The notes beneath the pieces are model-generated. The model was not told the DNA's origin. It did no database searches and saw only the letters and a program-made list of their open reading frames with translations. Source: Henckelia pumila (lineage: Eukaryota; Streptophyta; Magnoliopsida; Lamiales; Gesneriaceae). From it: a DNA stretch of 64,000 bases. The stretch is from assembly GCF_033568475.1 (NCBI RefSeq), contig NC_133123.1:19578622-19642621 (forward strand). The letters run 5' to 3'. Below are positions 10,078 through 20,647 of this stretch, piece after piece. The position numbers and the translations under genes were made by a program. Positions within the stretch are counted from its first letter, which is position 1. Each line of letters begins with the position of its first letter.

Positions 10078-11756
10078 TCAAGATATAACACAAGAATTAG
10101 GGTTTTCCTCGGCGCTGTAAACACGGTAGTGTTGTGCATAATAAGGATTGACATTGTAGTTATTCCTGTAACGCTTCAATAACTCTGCAATCTGTTCAAG
10201 TTCCTTCTTCTTTTCATCTTCTTCCTTTTTCGGGGCATCTTTTTTGGCGTCATCTTTCTTTTCTTCTTCTTTCTTCTTTTCCGGCTCTTTCGCTGGCCCT
10301 ACCGTCAAAATATCAGTGGACCACAGTTTTCTCAACTTGCTCACCAGTTGGATTGGATCCACATCTCCAACTACTGTTAACTTCTTCTCCTTCATGTCCA
10401 TGGCTATAGATTCAATCCCTATATATATATTTAACTAACTTTTAGTGATATATATTGTCTTTTTCCTAATCCCATAATTGCCTAACCTTCACACATTTTA
10501 ACTTTAATTAATACCTACAATTTGTTCTTAATATTGACATTAAAAAAAGAAAAAAAATCTATAAAAAATTTCAAGAACAAATTAAATTATATACAATACA
10601 TAATATTCATATGATCATTTGGCTAGTAAATATAAAGTAAGAAGGTAATACTTTTAATTTTCATAGGCTAAAGAGATTTATTAAACTATCAAAAAATTGT
10701 AAAAGACACGGCAATTGATCATACTAGCATATCATTGAAGAATAATGGGTTTTTAGCATCCATATTTAAAATCGCAAGTGATCTTTTTAAAATATAAATT
10801 TTTGTCATGATCATGAGATTTGAAAACAGGAAATTTGTAATTTTGATTTTATATATTTATTAACGTGTGATTTTGGTCATTTATGTCTTCAAATTTCATG
10901 ACTTAGTTCTACCATTTTTTTTCCGACGTGGACCAGGCATGACGATGAAATACCAAAAATTGAAACGTAGATAACTAAAATTGAAATTTTAATATAAAAT
11001 ACTAAAATCGCAAAGAATAGAATATATTGAACCAAATTTGCCTTAAAAGAAATTTGAGTAGGATTGCCAAAGTAAAAAAAAATTACCATGGAAAAAAAAT
11101 TCAAAAATATATGTTTTCGAGATATACTCAGAGATACCTGATATACTTGAAATTGTCTTTAAAGCCTTCTGCTTCTCTTTGTCATCTTGTATTTGTAATT
11201 TCAACACCACTTTCTGCAGCCAAGATTACACAACCGTAACGTCAAAATCTTTGGCTAAACAAGATCCATTTTATATTACAGAAAAATTGGTACATCAAGC
11301 CCCACAATTCCAGCTAGCTAGCTTGTTTAAAATTGATCATAACATGATAAATTTGATCGATCTTAAGCCGGCTTGGGTCGCGAGTTTTTACTTAGACTTA
11401 GATCACGGGGATAATATATGCGATATTCAGAGACAATAGAACTTTGGTTACTTAAACATCATAGGCCAAAAACGCAAACTCGAGCTATTCATCTCATAAA
11501 ATAAACAAATTCAAAGAGTATATATATTATCTCTATGGAATTCTGAAATTAAGAACATCATCAAGAATTGAATACTCGTGTAACTTATGATTAAAAAAAA
11601 GTAGAGAATATATACAAGATACACATAAATTGATGAACTAACCACTTTGTCTGTGAGGAAATCAAGAATTAAGTGGCGATTGACTTACAAAATTATTAAA
11701 AATTTTAAAAACAAAAAATCGAAGAACTTGATCAAGTGGGATTTTACCTTGGACAT
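10078..11756 (-). CDS. Heavy-metal-associated isoprenylated plant protein (HIPP-like), 3 exons
   Basis: The coding exons are 11748-11756 (M-S-K), 11138-11213 and 10078-10418, all with GT..AG introns on the minus strand. Spliced length is 141 residues. Exons 1-3 together start [20 protein letters not shown] and continue through ...[20 protein letters not shown], the HMA fold (residues about 1-68). A Lys/Glu/Asp-rich linker follows (about 72-105). The protein ends in CVIS, a CaaX box for prenylation that would tether it to membranes. The usual metal-binding CxxC in the first loop is absent; the segment reads [11 protein letters not shown]. Metal binding is therefore doubtful, as in several HIPPs with degenerate sites. 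Intron 2 holds a MITE. No neighbour suggests co-regulation. The exon structure and intact frame argue for a live gene. Confidence 0.88.
10829..11042. mobile_element. MITE, family B, inside intron 2 of the HIPP gene
   Basis: On the minus strand the order 'caaatttggttcaata...tgcgattttagta...caattttagttatcta...caatttttgg...' followed by its inverted counterpart matches the fold-back elements at 16475, 19040 and 20273. The copy is diverged and lies wholly within the intron, clear of both splice sites. Its ends are approximate. Confidence 0.5.
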
Positions 11757-11841
11757 GTTGATAGAGTAGAGGATTCTTGAATAGGATTATTATTATTATT
11801 TGATCAAATTTAAAGAGATGAGAAATGAGGGGCAAGCTGTG

Positions 11842-11850
11842 TGTATATAG
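11842..11850 (-). promoter_or_regulatory. Probable TATA box of the HIPP gene
   Basis: On the minus strand this reads CTATATACA, about 86-94 bp upstream of the ATG at 11754-11756. That leaves a short 5' leader. Position and sequence fit a plant core promoter, but no transcript evidence is available. Confidence 0.5.
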
Positions 11851-11859
11851 AGGTACTGG

Positions 11860-12284
11860 TGGAGAAATAGTTTGTAGACATGGGAGAGAAGTACAATGAG
11901 GCTTTTTAAATCAATGTCTATATAATTAATTAGTCAAAAAGGAAGATATTAAAATCTACTTGAGATTGAGTCAGTTTCCCTAGGATATATTTCGTCCAAT
12001 GGGCCACCTCATTGTGGAACTATGCAACTTTTTATAACTAGCATGTTAATTATATGCAATTTATGATTCATATATGATCAAAATATTTTACGGTATTTTA
12101 TCTTGTCAAATTTCAGTTTTAATTTATTATTTTTCTTTTTAATTTTTTTTATTTTTTGATTTTATTTTTCTATGCGAAATCGATGTGTCCAATGATAAAT
12201 AAAACACTTTCATTAAAAAACTAAAATTAAAAAATAAAAGATTTAAATGGCGAAAAAAAAATTACAAGACTATAACTCAATTGA
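11860..12284. other. Upstream region of the HIPP gene, no recognised element
   Basis: AT-rich sequence without ORFs or repeats that I recognise. It is the likely distal promoter of the HIPP gene up to the MITE at 12285. Confidence 0.5.
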
Positions 12285-12448
12285 GTAACACTCCTGTGAG
12301 ACGGTTTCATCCATGAAACGGGTCAACCCTACCCATATTTATAATAATTAGTAATACTTTTGGCATAAATTGTAATACTTTTTAATAGATAACTCATACA
12401 AGAGACTCGTCTCATAAAAATGACCCTTAAGACCGTCTCATAGGAGTT
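12285..12448. mobile_element. MITE, family A, copy 3
   Basis: The left end is 'cactcctgtgagacggtttc' and the right end is 'aagaccgtctcataggagtt', inverted copies of each other. The interior shares 'ctacccatatttataataa' with the other members. This is the clearest TIR pair of the family in the window. Confidence 0.75.
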
Positions 12449-12748
12449 TTTGCCAACTCAATTATGACAGCATAATGAAACAAAATCATAAAGAGTTAAA
12501 CATTGATGGCCGAAAAAATAACTTTCCTACTTTGATAAAATTAAGGATCTATTTCAATTAATTTCATTGTATTTTTCTTTAATATCAACATAATATTTAC
12601 AAATTATTAAAATTTCAAATTTATTATAATTTTAACTAGATATTAAAATATTTATATAATTTACACGACCTTTGATATTTAAAACCCTAGTTTCTAGAGG
12701 TGCCCCGCTGGCATTTACATTGAAATATATATATATATATATATATAT
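12449..12748. other. AT-rich DNA with terminal (TA)n run
   Basis: No gene recognised. A (TA)n tract at about 12725-12748 directly abuts the palindromic element that follows. Confidence 0.5.
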
Positions 12749-12889
12749 AGTTTTTTTCAGCTGCCCACCTACCATGTCCACCAATGATGTGACACTATTT
12801 TATTGGACCTACAATTTATCACATCTTTATCAAATCCAATAGAATAATGACACATCATTGATGGACATGGTAGGTGGGCAGCTGAAAAA

Positions 12890-12893
<4 letters not shown>
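12749..12893. mobile_element. 145-bp palindromic MITE inserted in a TA microsatellite
   Basis: The arms at 12749-12807 and 12835-12893 are inverted copies of 59 nt with four mismatches. Each arm begins AGTTTTTTTCAGCTGCCCAC at the outer end and ends TATTGGA at the loop. The loop is 27 nt. Both flanks are (TA)n, the right one extending to about 12929, so the target was a TA repeat. That fits TA-targeting (mariner-like) transposition, but the target-site duplication cannot be resolved within the repeat. No coding capacity. Confidence 0.8.
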
Positions 12894-12929
<36 letters not shown>

Positions 12930-12936
<7 letters not shown>

Positions 12937-13941
12937 CATTATTACACTTTAAAAAACAATAAGAACGACCAGTTAATCACCGTAAATAATAATTCAAAAA
13001 CAAGATATTGTTTGCACAATTTCATTGTTAAAGCATTAATTTTTTTTATGGGTGCTGATTAATTTTGTGCCATAAATCTAGGTAACATCGAGCACACTTA
13101 CATTATAAAATTGATATTTATCGGGGCGGCAACCAAATACTGTCACCATCAACGCCTTTTATTTTAATTAAATTGCTTCGAAATTGATTACAAAATAACA
13201 TAAAATGGAAATAATTTTATATTATATCATAATCAACTATGCTTTGTTATTTCTATATTATCCATTTATTAAATTGAATATTAAAAAATTATTTTATTAT
13301 TTATTGTTTTTCGATTTGAAAAATATAGTTTAAAAACATCCTTTGGACTAGGGTCCAATTCCAGGTAATTTAAAAAATTAGGGATTTTTTTATTATTATG
13401 TTTTGGTTCCAGCCCACCGTTCTATGGCAGAGCAAACTTTGGACTAGGATGGTTACCGTCACACCTAATTTTTTTTTAAAAAAATAACAATAGCATTGCT
13501 TTTATTATTATTATTAATTATTTTAATTATTAATGTAATTGTAATTGTAATTTTTTAAAAAATAGCATTGTTTTCACCATTCATCTCTTTCTCCCGATTT
13601 TTCCAAACCCTTGTCCCCACTTTAATCGTCTGATATCTTTTGCAAAGAATTAATGTGCCCCCAATTTTATCCGTCGTCTCTTCACCGTCAGACGCCACTT
13701 GTCTTGCCTTTGCTTAACATTTTAGAGGGGTGAGCCAAATTTTGATTTGATTTGATTTGATTTTTTTATTTTGGTTCTTCCACTATAACAAATGAATATG
13801 TGTTTGCCTTTTAAAAATTAATCAATCAATTAATATCATTCATTTTCCTTTGTCTATGTATCTTCAAGTCTGTAGTTCAACATCCAAAAAATGCTTGCTT
13901 ATCATCTGTGGTGCTCTTATGTCGAAAACAACCATTATATC
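12930..13941. other. Intergenic DNA, nothing recognised
   Basis: Mixed AT-rich sequence with short (TTA) and 'tttgatttga' runs near 13500 and 13742-13762. No ORF or known repeat is supported. Confidence 0.5.
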
Positions 13942-13946
13942 AAAAG

Positions 13947-14136
13947 TGTTATAAATATATTATTATTATAGATGATTATCTTATTAAAGATATGTGATCA
14001 AGAGAAATATGACAAGATAATATTTGTAAAGATTTGTATCTTGTAATCTTTCCCTATAAATAGGGGTGATTGAGTTCAATGAAATTTGCATGAATTCTCT
14101 CTATTCATCTCTCTATTTCTATTATGATTTATAACA
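13947..14136 (+). repeat. 5' LTR of the 2.25 kb element
   Basis: 190 bp. Contains 'ccctataaataggg', a TATA box within a short palindrome, near 14051-14066. It lacks an 18-bp segment (acttgagtattgactcat) present in the 3' LTR, presumably removed by recombination at the repeated 'at'/'gcat'. Confidence 0.9.
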
Positions 14137-15991
14137 CGTTATCAGCACGATGCTGTAACCAACTGAGAATGAAAATAATTCTCGTTTTATTGATGCTATT
14201 GGAATAGCACAACATGTTGTCAATACTCAAATTTATGAGAGATATTCATTGGTGCTCTAGAAGTAGCACAAAGAGATATTAATTGGTGCTCTAGAAGTAG
14301 CACAATGAAAATAATTGATATATTGGTGCCCATGAAATATCATGAATATGTTGATGGCTATAAAGTAACACAACATGATTTTATATTGAGAATTTGAATA
14401 AATTCATGATCATGATATAATATATTGAGAATTTTGAGAGATTCATGATTACAATTTTGATATTGAGAATTTTGAGAGATTCATGATTACAATTTTGATA
14501 TATCGAAAGATATTCATGAATTCATGATATAATATATTGAATATTGAGATATTCAAGATTAAGATCTTATATAAGATCAAATATATTGAGAATCTAAAGA
14601 GATTCCTAGTTATAATATAATATATAGAGAATCTGAATAGATTCATGATAAAGATGTGATATATGATTTCGTATATAGAGAAAGTGAAGAAATCATGATT
14701 GATATCTGATATGATATCAAATATATACAAATATAATTGAAAAAACAGATCTCATGTCAAAATATATCAATATTAAAATATTGATAAAAAAATGCAAGAT
14801 TTGATAATATTCGTGAAGAATATTAATATAAGATCCAAGATTTGAAAATATTCTCGAAGAATATAATTTAATGCCCTTTTTTGTTGTTGAGAATCTTATG
14901 AATTGGGAAATTTAGTATAATTTCTCAATGAATATCGATATATGATTTAAATTGTCAATATCCATAAGAAAATACTATTAAAGATATATGTGAGATATAT
15001 ATCAAAAGATATTGACTTGATATCGATTCAAATCATATATTTGTTTTTAATGCTTTAGAAGAAGCATGATCTATTATTTGTCACTATTTTTATGAATAGC
15101 GACTTGATGTTCAATGATGAACTGCATAGGCTATTGATTGAAAATTATGAATGTGCGGTAGTAAGATCGCAACACTAACAACCGAAAAAGAAAAATAAAT
15201 ATTAAACTCAATGAATTGGACCATCATCTATATTGGGCAACGATGATGATGGATTGATGGTAGCCTATGCATGATGATGTCAATGACAACGACGATGATG
15301 GATTGATGGTAGCCTATGCATGATGATGTCCATTCAAATCATTTTATTCGCAAAGTTTCTCAAAGTATTTCAAGCGGATTATGAGAAAATATTTGCACTT
15401 ATCATGGATGCACTGATTTGATGGTGATACATATAAAAACATCCTCGAAAGATTCGATGCTCAAAATATTGTTTTGGCCAACTTGAAGAAGAAAAAAAAT
15501 ATTTAGTCTTGAAGTACCATATATATGGCAAAATCAGCATCTGAATCAATTTTTGGCAAAGTAGTGCATAAGATTAAAATATTAAGAGTGAATAATTGAA
15601 AGTGATGCTTGCACGAGGGAGAGCAATTAAAGTTGTACTCTTTTTCCCTTGTCTGTGATTTTTCCCACGTGGTTTTTCATAACAAGGTTTTTAATTAGGC
15701 AATTAACAAGTATCAAGAGATATCGTACTCTTTTTTCTTCATTAGGATTTTGTCCCACTGGGTTTTTTCTAATAAGGTTTTAACGAGGCGCATCCATCAT
15801 CGGGAAGATATCCAAAGAAAATATATGTTGTTGTACTTTTTTTCCTTCGTTCAGATTTTTCTCACGGGGTTTTACTATCACGGTTTTAACGAGGCAACAC
15901 TTGAGTCCCGATGAAGTTCTCAGACATACATCTTGCCAAATGGAGATTTTGAAGAATCGATTGCTTGTGCAAATAATCATCTAAGGGGGAG

Positions 15992-16199
15992 TGTTATAAA
16001 TATATTATTATTATAGATGATTATCTTATTAAAGATATGTGATCAAGAGAAATATGTCAAGATAATATTTGTAAAGATTTGTATCTTGTAATCTTTCCCT
16101 ATAAATAGGGGTGATTGAGTTCAATGAAATTTGCACTTGAGTATTGACTCATATGAATTCTCTCTATTCATCTCTCTATTTCTATTATGATTTATAACA
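15992..16199 (+). repeat. 3' LTR of the 2.25 kb element
   Basis: 208 bp and nearly identical to the 5' LTR apart from the 18-bp difference, implying fairly recent insertion. The TATA sequence is repeated here at about 16100-16111. Confidence 0.9.
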
Positions 16200-16474
16200 A
16201 AAAGTATGTTTTGGTGAGTTTTTGAACTAATAAAAAAATTGACATGATCTGTGTTATTTTAGTTTGAAACCCGTGATTTCGGAATTTTAAATGTTTAAGT
16301 TTATTGCTTGAAAAATAGGCTCGATCTAAATTAGGATTTTTTTTTAATGCATAGTTAAATTAGTTTTGTAATTGTAAATATTTTTCTTACATTTTTTTAA
16401 AAAATGTAAGTGTACTATATAATCTCATAGTTAATTAATTCTATTATTTACATTTGTTTTTATTTTATAAGTTA

Positions 16475-16796
16475 GAAAAAATTACAATTTTGGTCCGATA
16501 ATTTTGTCACTTGGTACTCTATGTTTTCATATTTTAGTTTTAGTCTTTTATTTGGCAATTTAGTCATTTTTCATCGATAATGTTCATGTGGCACTATACA
16601 CGTCCACTCAACGTCAGCGTTGCATTGGTGCTACATCAGCGTCACATCGGAAAATGACTAAAATTACAAAACAAAAAAACAAAACAAAACAAAATAAAAA
16701 AAGATAGCTAGCGGACTCAAATTGAAATTTAAAAATATAGATGACCTAAATCACAAAATAACAAATATATGGGACCAAAAAATAAATTTTTCCTAT
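16475..16796. mobile_element. MITE, family B, copy 1
   Basis: A fold-back element. 'ttacaattttggtccgataa...tatgttttcatattttagtt' on the left is mirrored by 'aattgaaatttaaaaatata...gggaccaaaaaataaatttt' on the right. The centre is rich in 'acgtc' and 'catcagcg' motifs. It carries an A-rich insertion ('aaaacaaaac' repeats near 16670-16700) absent from the other copies. Confidence 0.7.
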
Positions 16797-16878
16797 AGGT
16801 TATAAAGGAAACTAAAGGAACAAAAAATGGAAACTATCAACTCATTTTCTAAATCAAAAGAGCAAACATCGATCAGTT

Positions 16879-17345
16879 ATGAGCATTCTCCATCCAATAT
16901 TTAAAAGGGTTGACCGCGAAGAGGACCTCATTCCACATGAGTTAAAGGCACATTGGCTCATCCGAGAGTTAAATCGAAGGATGTACACGAACGACAGAGA
17001 TCCAAGGGAAGAAATTCTCCATCCAATATTGATATCTCAAATTCCGGTGATCAACAACACAACAATTAAGTCTCCTAGAATTGATGTTGATGTGAGTTCT
17101 TTTGAGCCTAATCCGGTATTACGTAATCCGATGTCAATATGGAAATATGTTGATCAAAAAGATGAAATTCGAAGAGCTTATATCAAGATGAGACCATATC
17201 GACCTATTAAGAATGAATATCCACCAACCAAATTCAGAAGTCGAAATAAGAGATTCTAAAGTCACTGGGTTTAAGAAATTTATTTGGTTAGAGTAATCTT
17301 CTTCGAAAGATGCTGCATTTTGCTTTTCGTGCTTCTTGTTTAAAC
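16879..17345 (+). pseudogene. hAT-type transposase N-terminal fragment (TTF/ZMYM1-like)
   Basis: An open frame of 126 codons (16879-17259) contains EEDLIPHELKAHWLIRELNR and SSFEPNPVLRNPMSIWKY. It is followed after a frame change by a segment that translates as ...WLE..SSKDAAFCFSCFLFKHK (about 17280-17343). This is the N-terminal spacer plus the first half of the TTF-type zinc finger of domesticated-looking plant hAT transposases (DUF4371/ZMYM1-like). The finger is interrupted by a stop and then by unrelated sequence. The dimerisation and catalytic regions are absent. Confidence 0.7.
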
Positions 17346-17540
17346 ATAAGTATCAAGCTGAGGGTTAATGAGATCCTACCATTTGGCTGATTTGGATAGT
17401 ACCCAAATAATTCATCCGAGGGTCTACATCTCAACACATATGCATAATTAATATTATAGTGGCGACATGACAAATCATGGGTTAATGTTATTTGTTAGAT
17501 CTTCTATTAAGTAATACCCTTAAGTTATGTTAAACTAAAC
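17346..17540 (+). repeat. Dispersed repeat, also at 56590-56770
   Basis: The block 'gggttaatgagatcctac', then 'cacatatgcataattaat' and 'gacatgacaaatcatggg', ending near a 'taatacc' motif, recurs in the same order and orientation at 56590-56770. In both places it begins directly after a decayed transposase zinc-finger segment, hAT here and Mutator there. The family was not identified. Confidence 0.5.
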
Positions 17541-18504
17541 CTACACGAAGCTACGATTTGCTCAAAAAATTGAAGTTGCACATATAGTAGCTGCTGATCA
17601 TGAATGTGATATAGGATGTAATAAAATTTGAAATTTACTATAGCCCAAAAAGACTCATCGAAGTTCTAATTTTGACTCAGTTTATATCATGATTGATATA
17701 GGTGTGATTGCCATACTATAAAACATGATGAAGCTTCTAACTCCATCCCATGGTGAAGCTAGTGGTTTGTTTCTTGCGGGGATTTATTTTGATTTCGTAT
17801 TCATATTACACTTGATGCAAAAGATAATTGGGATAACAAATCTAATTTGTTGAGTATTGCAAGAGATTTTCTCTAGATATTTTAAATGCAATGGACAATA
17901 TATGTTTTTTTATTGTGAAGAAAGTAATAGATTTTTATGCTTTTGACATGACAGTACCATGGTGCAAAGAACACAAAAAGCTTACACGAGCCCTAATTAC
18001 TGGAGATGCCCTTATAAAAATAGGGATAATCTAGATATTTTAAAAAACAGAGACCATGATCCTATTTTGTTTCTATTATGCTTTATTTTAAAATATAGTA
18101 TTTATTTTCAGCATAACGTGTTTTTATTTCTTTGAACATACCAAATATTTTTAAAAAACAATGATTATGATATTATTTTATTCTTTCGGAGGAGAATTGT
18201 TATAAAACAGAATGATAGTTCTCTACATACGACGAAAGAAGACATCAAATGGATATTGAAAATGGGGAGAAGCATTTGAGGTTCTCAAGGAATTGTTATA
18301 AGGTTTCGGATGTTTGTGAACATTATTGAGGCTAGCTCAGATAAGACTGCTGACCATGCCTTTTGCAATACCAAAATTTTTACTCCATGTACTTCAAGAG
18401 TGCATGGAAAATGTTCTGAAATTTAAAAAGAGTGCGTGGAGATAATGTGATACAAGAAGTTTGTAATTTTAGTCTCTAAATATATTTTTTTGGGATCTTG
18501 TTAA
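17541..18504. other. Intergenic DNA with weak coding-like scraps
   Basis: Less AT-rich stretches around 17560-17800 and 18200-18450 look like decayed coding DNA, possibly more of the hAT transposon. No frame longer than about 30 codons is convincing and no motif is recognised. Confidence 0.4.
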
Positions 18505-18800
18505 TTATATTATTAGATTCCAATTATAATATGATATCTTTATATATTTTGTAATTTTATTCATATCTCTGACATGATATTGACTTGATGTCAATGATGA
18601 CGCTCACATGTACAATGTCATATCAACAATCTCAATAATAAATTATTAAAGTTTTCAAAAACGTTGAGAACGAAAATAATATTTTTTTATCATAATAATA
18701 ATAATAATAATAACAAAATAAAAAGATGGACAATCCCTTAAAGGTAAATAAGCAAATATGAATCGATAATGTTATAAATATATTGTTATTATAGATGATT
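18505..18800 (+). repeat. Segmental direct repeat, copy A
   Basis: The order 'ttagattccaattataatat', 'tgacttgatgtcaatgatga', 'gttttcaaaaacgttgagaa', (AAT)n, 'gatggacaatcccttaaagg' and 'gaatcgataatgttataaat' is repeated from about 18845 onward. Copy A has an uninterrupted (AAT)n where copy B carries a MITE. Confidence 0.75.
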
Positions 18801-18844
18801 ATCTTTATTTAAGTATATTATTAGATTCCAGTTTTAATATGATA

Positions 18845-19395
18845 TTTTTATAGATTCCAGTTTTAATATGATATCTTTATATATTTTGTAATTTTATTCA
18901 TATATCTGACATGACACTGACTTGATTTCAATGATGACGCTCACGTGTGCAATGTCATATCAACAGTCTCAATAATAAATGATTAAAGTTTTCAAAAACG
19001 TTGAGAACGAAAATAACATTTTTTTAATCATAATAACAAGGGAAAATGTGCAATGCTATCTTTATTTTTTTGGCAATTTTATTCTTTTTTCTGACGTAGC
19101 GCTGACGTTGCACCAATTTAGTGCTGATGTGGAGCTGACGTGTACATTGTCACGTAAGCATTTTCGAATAAAAAGGACCGAAATTGCCAAAAATCGAAAC
19201 ATGTAGGACTAAAACTGAAATATGAAAACATAGAGGACCAAAATCGCAAAGTGACAAACATACAGGACCAAATTTGCAGTTTTCCCTAATAATAATAATA
19301 ACAACAACAAAATAAAAATATGGACAATCATTTAAAAGTAAATAAGCAAATATGAATCGATAATGTTATAAATATATTGTTATTATAGATTATTA
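18845..19395 (+). repeat. Segmental direct repeat, copy B, interrupted by a MITE
   Basis: Same order of blocks as copy A at 18505-18800, with a 247-bp fold-back MITE (19040-19286) inserted in the (AAT)n tract. The copy runs into LTR-like sequence at about 19365. Confidence 0.75.
19040..19286. mobile_element. MITE, family B, copy 2 (with empty-site comparison)
   Basis: Ends GGGAAAA...TTTTCCC. The right half, read backwards, gives 'actgcaaatttggtcctgta' and 'tttgcgattttggtcctcta'. The left half is partly deleted: it lacks the matching 'ggtcc' blocks and begins close to the centre. The centre holds 'gacgtagcgctgacgttgca' and 'gtgctgatgtggagctgacg'. It lies in the (AAT)n tract of a duplicated segment whose other copy is empty, which fixes its limits. 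Confidence 0.85.
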
Positions 19396-20272
19396 TCTTT
19401 ATCTATGTAGATTTGGAAAGTTTGTGATCAAGATAATCAAAATAATATATGAAAAGATTTGTATTCTATTATTTTCTCCTATACATAAGATTGATTGAGT
19501 TCAATAAAAATTACACATGAATATTGACTAATATGAATTCTATCCTCTCATAAATTCTCTTTACTCATCTCTTCATTTCTCCCATTATTTATAACATGTT
19601 ATCAGCACGATATTATAACCAATTGAGAATGAAAATAATTCTCGTTTTATTGATGTTATTGAAATAGCACAACATGTTGTCAATACTCAATTTTATGAGA
19701 GATATTCATTAGTGTTCTAGAAGTAGCACAATAAAAATAATTGATATATTGGTGCCCATGAAATATCATGAATATGTTTATGGCTATAAAGTAGCACAAC
19801 ATGATTTTACATTCAGAATTTGAATAAATTCATGATAATGATATAACATATTGAGAATTTTGAGAGATTCGCGATTACGATTTTAATATATCGAAAGAGA
19901 TTCATGATTATGATATAATATAATGAGAATCTGAATAGATTCGTGATAAAGATGTAATATATGATTTTGGATATCGAGAACTGAAGAAATCATGATTGAT
20001 ATATGATATGATATCCAATTATCTATAAATATCATTGAAGAAATAGATCTAATGTCAAAGTGTATCAATATTGCAAGATTTGATAATATTCATGAAGAAT
20101 ATTAATATAAGATCCAAGATTTAGCAATATTCTTGAACAATATTAATTTAAAGTGCCTTTGGTTTAATGATTTTTTTAAAATCTTATAAATAAAAAAATT
20201 CATCGAAATTTCTTAAAGAATAGCGATATGTTATCTAAAATTGTCAATATTCATAAGAGAATGTTATTTATA
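19365..20272 (+). mobile_element. Diverged, truncated relative of the 13947-16199 element
   Basis: An LTR-like start 'gttataaatatattgttatt' at about 19363 and an LTR end 'atttataaca' near 19594 are followed by 'tgttatcagcacgat', the same PBS-like sequence. The interior then repeats the parallel element ('gagaatgaaaataattctcg', 'agcacaacatgttgtcaata', 'gagattcatgat' repeats). It is cut off at about 20272 by a MITE and has no 3' LTR. Confidence 0.75.
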
Positions 20273-20585
20273 GGGAAAACTACAATTTTGGTCATATATG
20301 TTTGTCACTTTGCGATTTCAGTCTTCTATGTTTTCATATTTCAGTTTTTGTCCTGCATATTTCGATTTTTGGCAATTTTATTCTTTTTGTTTGAAAATGT
20401 TTACGTGACACTCTACACGTCAGCTTCACATCAGCACTGCATTGGTGTGACATCAGTGCCACATAGAAAAAAACTAAAATTGCCAAAAAAAAAAACAAAG
20501 ATAGCAGACTAAAACTGAAATATGAAAATATAGAAGACCGAAATCGCAAAGTGACAAACATACAGGACAAAAAAAATAATTTTCT
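20273..20585. mobile_element. MITE, family B, copy 3
   Basis: A well-formed fold-back. 'gggaaaactacaattttggt', 'gtttgtcactttgcgatttc' and 'atgttttcatatttcagttt' on the left are mirrored by 'aactgaaatatgaaaatata' and 'gaaatcgcaaagtgacaaac' on the right. The centre contains 'acgtcagcttcacatcagca'. No ORF; the frames at 20228 and 20334 are by-products of the palindrome. Confidence 0.8.
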
Positions 20586-20647
20586 CAAACTTATGAGATA
20601 TATATCAAAATATCAAAATATTCACGTATTTATCATCAACTATCACC

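Larger units (their letters stand above)
13947..16199 (+). mobile_element. Non-autonomous Copia-like LTR element with perfect TSD
   Basis: Direct repeats at 13947-14136 and 15992-16199 start TGTTATAAATATATT and end TTATAACA. Both flanks carry the 5-bp duplication AAAAG (13942-13946 and 16200-16204). A PBS-like 'gttatcagcacga' (14138-14150) follows the first LTR. A polypurine tract 'aagggggag' (15983-15991) precedes the second. The 1.85 kb interior has no gag or pol. It holds AT-rich degenerate repeats ('gagattcatgat' units, 14400-14720) and, before the 3' LTR, three copies of a 'tttttctcac(t/g)ggg..tttt..aaggttttaacgaggc' block common near the 3' end of Copia elements. It must be mobilised in trans. 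Confidence 0.9.

Noticed and set aside
9940-10182. 80-codon plus-strand ORF
   Set aside because: It overlaps the last exon and 3' end of the HIPP gene on the other strand and has no motif.
11179-11439. 86-codon plus-strand ORF
   Set aside because: Antisense to exon 2 of the HIPP gene and intron 1, with no family resemblance.
14400-14720. CRISPR-like or satellite array
   Set aside because: The 'gagattcatgat' units are irregular in length and sequence and lie within an LTR element interior, with no spacer pattern.
20228-20588. Overlapping sense and antisense ORFs with coding-like length
   Set aside because: They arise from the palindromic MITE at 20273-20585.
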